Source: CAYMUR01 sp964393615
GTDB lineage: Bacteria; Planctomycetota; Planctomycetia; Pirellulales; Pirellulaceae
Length of the DNA: 61,645 bases
Assembly: GCA_964393615.1 (NCBI GenBank)
Contig: CAYMUR010000022.1
Coordinates: 1 to 61,645 of the forward strand
Reading direction: 5' to 3'
Shown here piece after piece: positions 44,964-54,317 of the stretch. Positions within the stretch are counted from its first letter, which is position 1, and each line of letters begins with the position of its first letter. The position numbers and the translations under genes are program-made. A model generated the notes under the pieces. It saw nothing but the letters and a program-made list of their open reading frames with translations, did no database searches and had not been told where the DNA came from.

Positions 44964-45419
44964 CTATCCCAACTGTCCCTTAATGGTCCGTTGTGCAATT
45001 TCCCAAACAGCACGTAGATGTTCAATATACTCCACCGGAGTCAACAAATCATCCCCCAACCCCTCGATTTCAAACAGCCAGCCACGGCCATACATATCCA
45101 CATTAATCATGGCCGGATCGACTAACAAGCCTTCATTCAACCGAACAAGCTTCCCACCTACCGGCGCATAGAGCTCACTTTCCGCCTTGCTACTTTCCAC
45201 CGCCCCAATGGCTTGCTGGGCAAGCAGTTTAGAATCGACGTCCACCGTCCAATCCAAAAAATAAACATCCTGCAACAACCGTACCGCATAAGCTGAAAAG
45301 CCAAACCGAAATATCCCGTCGTTCTCCGACTGGGCCCACATATGGTTCTTGGCAAATTGTCGGTCGTTGGGAATGGAAGCTTCAAATTCCCCCATCATAA
45401 ACACCAGCGGATCGCTCAT
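44964..45419 (-). CDS. GcvH-like lipoyl-carrier protein
   Basis: A 151-residue protein with the H-protein fold: HMWAQSENDGIFRFGFSAYAVRLLQDVYFLDW at the start, the lipoylation hairpin AVESSKAESELYAPVGG with Lys78 as the expected lipoate site, and NVDMYGRGWLFEIEG. Glycine cleavage T, P and L genes are absent, and the neighbours are Fe-S/radical SAM proteins. It may therefore be a specialised carrier, as LbpA is in sulfur oxidation, rather than a glycine cleavage component. Its ATG overlaps the HemN-like stop by 4 bases, so translation is coupled. Confidence 0.8.
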   Translation of the reverse strand: MSDPLVFMMGEFEASIPNDRQFAKNHMWAQSENDGIFRFGFSAYAVRLLQDVYFLDWTVDVDSKLLAQQAIGAVESSKAESELYAPVGGKLVRLNEGLLVDPAMINVDMYGRGWLFEIEGLGDDLLTPVEYIEHLRAVWEIAQRTIKGQLG

Positions 45420-46720
45420 GTATACCGCACTCCCTGGTGCTCCTCTTCAAAAAATGCCGGCAACAACGAGTCAACACGCAGCAAACCACTACGAGCAAGT
45501 TCAACTCGCCCATCCACGATGTCCAGGAACCCCTCGCGTGAATACTGCTGCCAGACAGAGCTCCAGCGATCCAGGATATCCACACCAAATTTAGACTCAA
45601 AATAAGAACGGTCTAAATACCCACGTTTCAATTGTAGAATCATCTCACGGACGAGCGCCTGGTGCGGCGAAGGTCGCATTCCGCGACCCAATGGCAAACT
45701 TCCAGATTCGATTGCACTTAAATAACCCTCCCACTCCGGCAAGTTCTGATAATGGACTCCCGAAACATGGCCAAAGCTTGCTATTCCCGTTGCCAACAGG
45801 TCACTTCCCTGCCAAAGATTGTCCCGATAACTGAAATGAATCTGCCCGGAACCTTTTACCACGGTATAGGCACTGCTTACGGAATAACCAGCTGCCACAA
45901 ACTCATTGAACGCATAATCCACCCAGGCTCGCTTGGTTTTCCAGTCGGCAACAGGTGAGGCAGTTTGGTGATTAAGAATATCCTGCGAATAAACCGTATT
46001 GAACGGCAATTCCATCTGATAAATCGTGACACTCTGTGGTGCCATTGCAAGTGTCTTGCGAACACAGTCCCGCCAATTCTCCCAGCTTTCACCGACCATC
46101 CCACTAATCAGGTCAATATTAACGTTGGGAAAATCAATTGCTTCAATCCACTCCCAGGCCCGGTAAATCTCCGGCGAAAGATGAGCACGCCCATTCTCAG
46201 AAAGAATCGTATCTGAAAAATTTTCCACACCAAGGCTAAGACGAGTAACTCCCAATTCCTTCAGGGTGCGCAGCTTGGCTTCTGACAAAGTCCCCGGTTC
46301 GCATTCAAACGTTACTTCCTCTGCATCGTCCCAACGTATATTCGCTTGCAAACGTTCCACAAGAGACGTCAGTTGCCGAGGGCTTAAAAACGAAGGCGTC
46401 CCTCCACCAAAATAAACGAAACGAAACGCGCGGTCCCCCATGACAGGTAACCGGCTAACCAACTCAATTTCACGACTCAGGCCCGCGACATAGCGTTCGA
46501 TATCACTGGCCTTGTTGTCGGTAAACACTTTAAAATAACAGAACTTGCAGCGTTTGCGACAAAACGGAATATGTAGATACAACCCCAATGGCACATCGTC
46601 AGGAGGTGCTTCGAATGCCTGCTGGACGTCCGTCAACGCCCCTTTGGTCCACTGTGAAAACGGTGGATAGTTCGAGATAAAATAACTGCCTACTTCGGTA
46701 TGAACCGTATCGGACGACAT
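45416..46720 (-). CDS. HemN/HemW-like radical SAM protein
   Basis: A 434-residue protein. The motif LYLHIPFCRKRCKFCYFK has Cys54, 58, 61. YFGGGTPSFLSPRQL, EVTFECEPGTLSEAKLRTLKELGVTRLSLGVENF and NVNIDLISGMVGE are the blocks of the coproporphyrinogen dehydrogenase/HemW superfamily. True HemN enzymes have an extra N-terminal region and further motifs I do not see, so oxygen-independent coproporphyrinogen oxidation is not assured. It leads the HemN-GcvH-ferredoxin set, with a 4-base overlap to the next gene. Confidence 0.85.
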   Translation of the reverse strand: MSSDTVHTEVGSYFISNYPPFSQWTKGALTDVQQAFEAPPDDVPLGLYLHIPFCRKRCKFCYFKVFTDNKASDIERYVAGLSREIELVSRLPVMGDRAFRFVYFGGGTPSFLSPRQLTSLVERLQANIRWDDAEEVTFECEPGTLSEAKLRTLKELGVTRLSLGVENFSDTILSENGRAHLSPEIYRAWEWIEAIDFPNVNIDLISGMVGESWENWRDCVRKTLAMAPQSVTIYQMELPFNTVYSQDILNHQTASPVADWKTKRAWVDYAFNEFVAAGYSVSSAYTVVKGSGQIHFSYRDNLWQGSDLLATGIASFGHVSGVHYQNLPEWEGYLSAIESGSLPLGRGMRPSPHQALVREMILQLKRGYLDRSYFESKFGVDILDRWSSVWQQYSREGFLDIVDGRVELARSGLLRVDSLLPAFFEEEHQGVRYT

Positions 46721-47218
46721 ATCGCAAACAGGTTGTTAGATGGATTGTTTCCGTCGTGGGACTGTCAAACAACTGCAACCGAGCCAAGGAGACGTCAGGA
46801 TCATTTTGATAATATCTATCGTCCCGATATCACATCGTCATTCCAGGGACAGACAATCGCTGTCGCTCCGGCATGGAATCGAAACGAGTCGGCCGCCTCC
46901 ACGCTAATGTTTATTGTACCGACGGCACACGCCTCTGTCATGCCGTAAACGTTCCACAACGGGCAATTTATAATAAGCCCTGCCTCTTGGGCGGATAGGC
47001 CGTTTTATTTTCCGTCTGCCTACCAGCGTTGACCCGACCAGGACGAATGCACTGTCGAAAGCCCCATGCGCGACCCATTGGAAACGCCACGGTCCTTTGT
47101 CACGGATCTTTTCACCGGACTTCGTCGAAGCCCGAATCAGGTTGCTGGTACCAAATTATCTAATACGTGGCATGTTTGACAGGATATGCAAGCTAAAGAG
47201 ATTGGGCTTTACCGGCGA
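46721..47218. other. 0.5-kb spacer
   Basis: Holds the promoter of the HemN-like set and the 3' side of the protease gene. I see no gene, tRNA or clear structure. Confidence 0.5.
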
Positions 47219-48430
47219 TCAAACATGACAAGTTGTTCGCCACCGGCCGCTGAATAAAGCAAGCAACAATGTTCCAAACCATACCAACCATGCACTGCCA
47301 GGCTCTGGTACCTGTTCCAATATCCAACTGCGGTAGGCAGGGATCAACATACCACCGCCACCACTACCGAAAAGGGGAGGGGATGGTTGAGATCCGCCAC
47401 CAAAACTGTATGTCATGACACCGGCAAACTCTAATGCATCGTTAACTTTTGTGAAAGCCGGGCCACCCGAATCACCCCCGCCCAACGTTGTTTCCAAATG
47501 ATTTCCCAGCGAAGGGCGTCGCCCCCCAACGGACCCTGCTGTAGCAGCTGGCGGAAAATCAAAATCAAACCGAAAAACTTCTGTGAGACTGAATGGATGT
47601 TCATCATTGGAATAGTAAGAATCAGCCACATTCTGACCAACCCGCTTGACAGTAAACGATGCCTCAACAATATCTCCACTCACACCGTCACCGGATCGAC
47701 CGTAACCGACAAAATTCAATGTATCCTCTGGGTACACCGTGTCTGACCTTAAACGATATGTTTTACTGCCCGTTGGAAGAGCCGAGGCGAGTGTCACCAC
47801 AGCCACATCATCATTGACCCGTGGATTGGCAAAACCTGTAAACTGCGGGTGAAATACAATATCACTAGCCGACCGTACTGCCGACTTTTCACTTCCATCA
47901 TTTAAATAATAAGTGACATCACCAGGTAAAACATCGATTGTTCCATTATCATCAAAATCAAAACAGTGTGCAGCCGTGACAAGATGACGCAAAGTAACCG
48001 TTGTTCCTGAACAGATAAAGACATCCGATTCACCAATAATTCGCAAACTACCTACACCACGAAAAGGCGAAGAAGAAAGATTAGCGTCTACGCGATGAAC
48101 GGGTGAATCCGATTGCGGATGATCCGGATCACCTGCCATTATCATTTTGGAAATTTGTGTAGGGCCATCACCAAAATCATAACTCTTTGACAAAGCGATT
48201 TTTCCTGAACCAGTTCCCGCAATAATTTCTATTGCCAACGCAGAAGAAGGGAACAGTAAAACGACCAGGGTGAGCAGGACTTCGGTCCAAGCTATTCCTA
48301 GGCCAACATTCTCGCTGGACGCATCAGAACCAATGGGCCGTTGGACAAACCGTGTCGACAACCTACTGAGATACCTGCCCAATATCCACGCATATCGGTT
48401 CCGCAGAAGAGCAACCAGAAATCTTGTCAT
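47219..48430 (-). CDS. Trypsin-like serine protease with PEP-CTERM sorting signal
   Basis: 403 residues from ATG 48430, which has AGGAGG about 9 bases upstream; the ATG at 48436 is too close to that site. The N-terminus has an unusually long charged stretch (about 45 residues) before the signal helix TEVLLTLVVLLFPSSALA. The catalytic triad of chymotrypsin-type proteases is visible: His in VTAAHCFDF, Asp in RVNDDVAVVTLA and Ser in GGGDSGGPAF. The end (VPEPGSAWLVWFGTLLLALFSGRWR) is a PEP-CTERM signal, so it should be processed by an exosortase encoded elsewhere and sent to the envelope. It stands alone. Confidence 0.88.
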   Translation of the reverse strand: MTRFLVALLRNRYAWILGRYLSRLSTRFVQRPIGSDASSENVGLGIAWTEVLLTLVVLLFPSSALAIEIIAGTGSGKIALSKSYDFGDGPTQISKMIMAGDPDHPQSDSPVHRVDANLSSSPFRGVGSLRIIGESDVFICSGTTVTLRHLVTAAHCFDFDDNGTIDVLPGDVTYYLNDGSEKSAVRSASDIVFHPQFTGFANPRVNDDVAVVTLASALPTGSKTYRLRSDTVYPEDTLNFVGYGRSGDGVSGDIVEASFTVKRVGQNVADSYYSNDEHPFSLTEVFRFDFDFPPAATAGSVGGRRPSLGNHLETTLGGGDSGGPAFTKVNDALEFAGVMTYSFGGGSQPSPPLFGSGGGGMLIPAYRSWILEQVPEPGSAWLVWFGTLLLALFSGRWRTTCHV

Positions 48431-49058
48431 TGGCATTTACCTCCTGCTTCACGCGTTCGTTTCATCGTGCTCACTGCGACATCCTGATCATAAATGACCA
48501 GGCTTCAACGGACGGTGTCCCGTTCGTTTTATTCTACATTCAAAGCCCATTTTTGCAAAATAAATCGTTTACCCAGTACGATTTACAAGCCGTTGACCTA
48601 CAGGACACACCGACAACCCTATTCCCATGCACTTCGGCCACGCGGTATATTCAGGTTGATCGCCTGTTGCCTGAAAAACGCTGGATTGGACTGCATAAAA
48701 CAATCACTGGCCAGGGATTGTCGGGTTTTTTCGAAATAGACCGTTTCGATTTTAAATACACCGAAACGTTTCCAACCGAAAACAGGCTGTCTATAATGAA
48801 GCTGCCGATCACAATGAAAAGACGAGGACAACTTTCCGTTGGACTGGCTAATAGCACCCGATGGATGGGTACTGTTTGCTAGATTTACCTGCCTCCTGGC
48901 AAATCCACCTACCACTCAGAATTCATGGCTTCGCGCATCGTAACTAGCTGACGAGAATTTGCCCCGATTCGACCCGCTGAGCCCATCATTTTTCGCCATA
49001 GCAAATAAAGACTACCAGAACTTTTGATCATTTCTGAACTCCCTACTGGAGAACAAAG
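48431..49058. other. 0.6-kb spacer
   Basis: Frames on both strands (up to 152 codons) lack ribosome-binding sites and protein-like composition. I see nothing I can call apart from the GGAG ribosome-binding site of the next gene. Confidence 0.45.
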
Positions 49059-49355
49059 ATGTCAAATTCAAGCGGCCCCGTGCCGAAGATGTCAGGTACG
49101 ACACCCGTTCCTGTATTAAGGACCATCGGCTATTTAAGTACAGCGTTTATCGTTCTGTTTACCATCGCGTTTCTGTCCGCTCTTTTTTTTATGGGAGCTT
49201 CTATTGGTGGACCACGACCGATCTTCCCCAAAATGGAAGCCCTCGATCACGACTTAGAAGGCATCGTTCAACAGCACACTCGACCTAGAAACTCTGGATT
49301 GCGTGTTGCAGATCCCCCAAGGTCGAATCAAGAAACGTACCGCGTCGATTATTAA
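49059..49355 (+). CDS. Small single-span membrane protein
   Basis: A 98-residue protein with one membrane segment (TAFIVLFTIAFLSALFFMGAS, about 28-49), a short polar N-terminus and a soluble C-terminal tail with several Pro and Arg residues. GGAG lies 8 bases before the ATG. No family recognised; the function is unknown. Confidence 0.6.
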   Translation: MSNSSGPVPKMSGTTPVPVLRTIGYLSTAFIVLFTIAFLSALFFMGASIGGPRPIFPKMEALDHDLEGIVQQHTRPRNSGLRVADPPRSNQETYRVDY

Positions 49356-49473
49356 ACCAGATTTTTGCTTCCACTAGATCAGATAGACGTAAGTGGGCCT
49401 GACACGGTTTTTCTTTCGCTACCAGCGGCCATGCGTCTGTAGAAGCCTGGCATAGCTATCCGCAGCAGATACT

Positions 49474-50986
49474 TTAGCCCACTCGCAACTGCGTCTCAAG
49501 TTTATCGATCGCGTCTTGCATCATCCAAGTCTGATCTGCCAATTGAACTGTTTCTTGTTGGCCTATCCAACCTTGTACTTTTTTTTGTGCTGATACAACG
49601 GTGCTGTGGCTGCGACCACCAAAATAATTGCCGATTTCCGACAGAGCAGAACGTGTATATTTACGTGCCAGCCACATCGCCAGCATGCGTGGCTGCGCCA
49701 CTCGTTTTTCACGGCTACCTGATTTCAATGTTTTGGAGTCCATCCCGAACAAGTCACAGACTGCCCGTTCCACGTCATGAATCCGACAGACATGATGCGC
49801 CGATCGAATAATATCCGCCAATGACTCAACAGCCAACGCCTCCGTCACAGGAGTTCCATGAGCCTGGCTCGCTGCTTTCAAGCGATTGATCGCCCCACGC
49901 AACTGGCGTGCATCTCCAGGCAGATGCTGAGCTACATAGTCGATCACCTGCTGGGGGACCGAAACATGGCAAAGCCGGGCCCAGCGCGCAGCAATCTGGC
50001 GACGTGCCTCAATACCTGGAGGGTCAATGCGGCACACCAGACCACCCGCCAGACGCCCAACAATATCCGGCCCCAATGCGTTTAGCTCAGACGGAGGTCT
50101 GTCTGAGGCAAAGACGAGTTGTCGTCCCTCTCGCAATACCGCATCGATGGTGTGCAACAATTCGACGAGCGTCGCCCGCTTACCAGCAAAAAACTGGACG
50201 TCATCGATAATCAATAGTTCTACATCTCGGTATTTATAACGAAAATTCGGCAACCCAGATCCGTGCAAGGCTTCTAAGAAATACCCTGTAAACTGTTCCG
50301 CAGAAAGATAGACGAGGCGACGTAGCCGACGGGACCGTCGTAACTCACTCCAAATTCCTTCAAGTAAATGCGTTTTACCAACTCCATGAGGTCCGTGAAG
50401 CAAAAGTGGTGTCACTCCACCTGGCTGTTCCGTCACGATTTCGCAGGACGTATATGCCAAACGGCTCGAGGCATTGACTACGAAATCGCCCAACTTAGCA
50501 AACTTCCGAGTTTTGCCGAGAGCGGACGCCGCAACGGGTTCCCCTGCCCGTAACCCTGCCCGTAACCCTGCCTTCGTATCTGAGTTCGGGTTGCGGTGAG
50601 AAGATACCCCACCGTCTCGGTCACTATTTCCAGCAGCGACCGTTTGTTTTTCAAGTGGTAATGGCAATTGCTTTTCGAGCTCAGCTGCATTCTCCGGCGG
50701 TTGCGCTATCTTGGCCTTTTTCAAAGAACTGTCGACAGAAAACGTCACACCATACTCTTGAGAGATTTGGCCGCTTTCAGCAAGCTGCAGTAGAATAGCC
50801 TCCAGATCGCCACGAAAATGGTTGCGAATCCAATTGATAGAAAACCGATCCACAGCTTCTACGTGTAAGGATGTCTCGTCTAATGTAAGACGCGTTNNNN
50901 NNNNNNAACCACAACCCAAACCGTTCCGCACCAACGCGGCTCGACAAAGCAAGACGGAGCGTAGCAAGGATTTCCGTATCAGGCAC
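49474..50986 (-). CDS. dnaA: Chromosomal replication initiator DnaA (interrupted by a 10-N gap)
   Basis: Domain I begins at GTG 50986 (MPDTEILATLRLALSSRVG...FGLW) and continues after the Ns as TRLTLDETSLHVEAV. The two halves are in different frames as written, because the gap was set to 10 bases; a true length that is a multiple of three restores one frame. Domain III has Walker A LLHGPHGVGKTHLLEG and Walker B LLIIDDVQFFAGK. Domain IV has the DNA-binding segment IGNYFGGRSHSTVVSAQKK, where the usual GGRDH Asp is Ser. Domain II is a variable linker with a small in-frame duplication. It is not next to dnaN or a recognisable origin. Confidence 0.92.
50543..50572. repeat. 12-bp in-frame tandem repeat in the dnaA linker
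   Basis: CCTGCCCGTAAC occurs 2.5 times, giving repeated LRAG in domain II of DnaA. Confidence 0.9.
50897..50906. other. Assembly gap (10 N) inside dnaA
   Basis: Ten Ns separate two parts of DnaA domain I. Joining residues W...TRL in one frame requires a gap length divisible by three, so the real length is not 10. Confidence 1.
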
Positions 50987-51336
50987 GTTTACATCCTGTA
51001 ATTGACACTTAGGCGCATACTGCGAGCGCTAAAAGTACCAACATGTTTTGCGAAAGCAAGCAAACGAGAAATTGCCGAACCAGAGAATGATATCTGCCCC
51101 GACAAGTTAGACGTTTTATTATTAAACCGTGAAGATGATTTTACGCGTGCTAGCGTGATTGTCAAATGCCCCACGCGGTGTGCCGTAGATTTTTTTTTAG
51201 GAGCCTCAACAGATCTGCATTTCTCACGAGGAAAACAAGAAGTAAGTGAACATCTTCCAAAAATTATTTTTTTTCTTTGTGTAAAAACAGCATGAATAAA
51301 CTGTTGGCACGTATCCTTACATTCGTTTCACTTTAC

Positions 51337-52305
51337 CTAGTGTTGTGATAATTTCTCGATTTCATTAGACGTGGCTGTTGTACCGGAAAAGACTTTCAGA
51401 AAAACGCTACGGCGGTCCCAGCCAATAAATCCTGCCGAGGCATACATCTCCAAAGCCGGGTGATTCGCCGCATCCACCCCCAACACTAACCGATCACTCC
51501 CCGCTTCACCCGTTAGCCATTGGGCATATCGCGTCGCCTCCAATCCCCACGCTTTGCCGCGTGCTGCCGGTACAAGACCTACATAAATGAGCTCCCAGTG
51601 GAGGTCCTTGCTGTGATTTGTCAATAACAAACAACCTACATCCTCCATCTTGTCGCAAACAAAATACCAATGCGTGGAACTCGTGTCACCCGTTGCCCGA
51701 TACCCGGCCACTATGTCTTCCATGCTCCGGATACCTGCTAACGCGGGACAGTCCAAGGTCTCTCGATAAGTCTGTTCGATAACGTTTTTGAGGCGTCTTT
51801 CTGCTCCCCGTTGAAAACGCTCGAATTGTAATTTTTTCGCAGGCGGTGATTCGGGAAATGAGTCCCTCGTGCTTACCAGGTACAAAAGATCAACCGACCG
51901 CTTATACCCAGCAGCGTGGAGTATTTCCGCCTCGGCCCCAGAATCCAGCTCCACAAGACACTGAGCCAGTCTCACGTTGTGCACCTCCAGATAGGCGTCA
52001 GACGCCTCCCAGAGTAACCGCGCAAGAGACGGAGGCCCCCCAGGCAACCTCTGTGGAAACCAGATGGCAGCCGTGGAACCAGGTAACTGCTGCACCCAGA
52101 TTGCGCCGACCATGTCGTCACCATTTCTCGCAACGATCAAACCCTCCAGGTCCAACAGTCCAGCGTTGGCTTGTCGCAGCATCAGGTCAACCTGTTTTTG
52201 CTGCAAGTTCGACGGCAACGCCTTAAAAACTAGTTCCCAGGCCGCTTTCCGTTCCAGAGGCCTGGCGGCGGATATGTGGGCGAGTTGGCCATCGTTTCGA
52301 TCCAT
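51337..52305 (-). CDS. GNAT-family N-acetyltransferase, probably two tandem domains
   Basis: A 322-residue protein, about twice the size of a single GNAT domain. The C-terminal half shows the acetyl-CoA-binding pattern LIYVGLVPAARGKAWGLEATRYAQWL followed by RLVLGVDAANHPALEMYASAGFIGWDRRSVFLK. The N-terminal half (about 1-150) looks like a decayed GNAT copy (LEGLIVARNGDDMVGAIWVQQ). This two-domain form resembles mycothiol-synthase-like enzymes, but the substrate is unknown. Confidence 0.8.
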   Translation of the reverse strand: MDRNDGQLAHISAARPLERKAAWELVFKALPSNLQQKQVDLMLRQANAGLLDLEGLIVARNGDDMVGAIWVQQLPGSTAAIWFPQRLPGGPPSLARLLWEASDAYLEVHNVRLAQCLVELDSGAEAEILHAAGYKRSVDLLYLVSTRDSFPESPPAKKLQFERFQRGAERRLKNVIEQTYRETLDCPALAGIRSMEDIVAGYRATGDTSSTHWYFVCDKMEDVGCLLLTNHSKDLHWELIYVGLVPAARGKAWGLEATRYAQWLTGEAGSDRLVLGVDAANHPALEMYASAGFIGWDRRSVFLKVFSGTTATSNEIEKLSQH

Positions 52306-52964
52306 GCTTGATTTTAGCCGCTAATATCGACGACTGGTTGAGAATCCCATTCGTGACCATTATGCGTCGACGAGAAAATACAAACAAGTCACTTCCGACC
52401 ACTCTTTACAAACCGAAGGCTGATTTTGTCGCTACTTACATTTTAAGATCTCGTACAAAAAATAACCCTCGCACCATCCGCACAAAAAGCGGCAAACATG
52501 TTGTCAGAAAATTCCCTGCAGAGTTTAACCTCCAGTATCTCAAATCCCATTTTCCAGCTGCCCAAGACCCCGTTTACCGAGGTATACCAAAGCTATCTCG
52601 TTTGGATTCACATCGTTTGGATTCACAGCCTGTTCGAATCACGGCAACGCCAGTTCGGTCAACCCAACCGCCATACACCTCCGTTCCCGTAGACCAGTGG
52701 CTACGAACATCACTCCAGCATTTGCCTCTTTGCCGGTGTCTTCGATCCTACCTTCCGGAACGCACACAAGCTTACTGGCACAATGGATTCGTTGGAGCAA
52801 TATTTTTTTGAAAAACTTCCTGACCATTGAATGATGGCAGAAAACTAAAGGCAAAATTGCTAAATTTCCTGCCACCTGGAAATCCTGTTGCCTAGCAAGT
52901 AGAGTGGTCGGAGCACGACAGAGCTTGCACTGCCATCGCATCCCCCACAGTGGAGTCGCTAAAA
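52306..52964. other. 0.66-kb spacer
   Basis: A plus-strand frame (52308-52811) has no family features and I do not call it. One 15-bp duplication is present. Otherwise I see nothing. Confidence 0.45.
52598..52627. repeat. 15-bp direct tandem duplication
   Basis: TCGTTTGGATTCACA occurs twice without a gap in the spacer upstream of the MBL-fold gene. Confidence 0.95.
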
Positions 52965-54023
52965 ATGTTTACCACGTCGCAAAGAAACAACTGTTTATTT
53001 GTCCTGTTGTCGTTTTTTTACTTTTCCACTGTCGTGTCAGCTGGTTTGCAGGATGGACAACTTGACATCTACTGGATAGACGTCGAAGGTGGAGCCGCCA
53101 CCTTGATTGTGACGCCGGCTGGTGAGTCGGTATTAATTGACACCGGGAATCCAGGTACCCGCGACCCTGATCGTATTGTGCGCGTTCTATCCAGGAAAGC
53201 CGGGCTAACTAGAATCGATCACCTCATCGTAACCCATTATCACCTCGACCATTATGGTGGCGCGGCAACTTTGTCTAAGATGCTTCCTATTGGAACGCTT
53301 TATGACAATGGCTTGACCGGCGACATGCCAGAACCGAACCCCGAACAATCCTATCTCGACCTCACCAGTGAACGCCGGCAGGTAATCAATCCTGGTGATC
53401 GGATACCGCTCAAGCAGTCCGGTCGCGAGCTCGCACCCGAGATATCGTTGCGATGTCTCGGCACACGTTACAATTTTATCGACGCGCCGGAGAATACAGG
53501 GGCCAACAGCACTTGTTCCCAGCACAGACCAAAAGACCGAGACGGTAGTGACAATGCGCGGAGTGTCGTCGTCTTACTCAAATGTGGTGCATTTGATTTT
53601 TTTGATGGCGGCGACCTCACCTGGAATCAAGAACAACGGTTGGTGTGTCCGCAAAACCTGGTCGGTAGCGTCGATGTGTACCAGGTAACACACCACGGTC
53701 TCGATAGCAGTAACAACCCGGTTATCCTGCAGTCCTTACAACCAGCCGTAGCGGTCATGAATAATGGAGCGACCAAAGGTTGCATGCCCGAAGTCTTTGC
53801 GAACCTGACGGAAACCAAGTCATTACAAGCAATTTACCAGGTCCATAAAAATCTGCGCCCAGATGGAGCGGTGAATAATGCACCTGAAGAGTTCATTGCC
53901 AATCACGAGGACGCAACACAATGTCAAGGAAATTACATTCACCTTTCCGTCGATCCTGCGGGTAACGCCTATACGGTCGAGATTCCCGCCACGGGCCATC
54001 GAAAGACTTTTCACTGCAAATGA
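52965..54023 (+). CDS. Secreted metallo-beta-lactamase-fold hydrolase
   Basis: 352 residues from ATG 52965; an in-frame GTG at 52950 is open. A signal peptide (NNCLFVLLSFFYFSTVVSAG) is followed by a ComEC-like MBL domain: IYWIDVEGGAATLIVTPAGESVLIDTGNPG, the metal motif HYHLDHYGG, and a late histidine in VTHHGLDSSNNP. Related secreted enzymes act on nucleic acid or phosphoester substrates outside the cytoplasm, but the substrate here is unknown. The middle of the protein carries a Cys pair that may form a disulfide. Confidence 0.85.
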   Translation: MFTTSQRNNCLFVLLSFFYFSTVVSAGLQDGQLDIYWIDVEGGAATLIVTPAGESVLIDTGNPGTRDPDRIVRVLSRKAGLTRIDHLIVTHYHLDHYGGAATLSKMLPIGTLYDNGLTGDMPEPNPEQSYLDLTSERRQVINPGDRIPLKQSGRELAPEISLRCLGTRYNFIDAPENTGANSTCSQHRPKDRDGSDNARSVVVLLKCGAFDFFDGGDLTWNQEQRLVCPQNLVGSVDVYQVTHHGLDSSNNPVILQSLQPAVAVMNNGATKGCMPEVFANLTETKSLQAIYQVHKNLRPDGAVNNAPEEFIANHEDATQCQGNYIHLSVDPAGNAYTVEIPATGHRKTFHCK

Positions 54024-54317
54024 GCGCTGATCGTCATTCCGTCATCATTGCTTGTATCCTGTGTTGCTGAGACGACACCACCATGGGTAATTGGCGGCCT
54101 TGTAATAATCGACCTTGTAATGATACTGCGTTGTGCACAAGTCGCCGCGTTCGTTTGTTATTCCGCAAACGTCGTACCCAGACCAACGTTTGTGACTGTC
54201 GACGTTCCACGCTTTGTTGCTACAATGCATTGGCTGCCACGCACAAACCAACTGATGCTGGTACGCCAGAAACTAAACATGTGATCCGTTATCACCACTA
54301 TAGGCTGTCCAACCGAA

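Noticed and set aside
44964..45419. Glycine cleavage H-protein of a housekeeping operon
   Set aside because: No gcvT, gcvP or lpd nearby; it is tied to radical SAM and ferredoxin genes.
48424..48882. 152-codon frame in the spacer after the protease gene
   Set aside because: No ribosome-binding site, no family, and it overlaps the protease start.
51002..51295. 97-codon plus-strand frame divergent from dnaA
   Set aside because: No family and no ribosome-binding site; sits in the dnaA upstream region.
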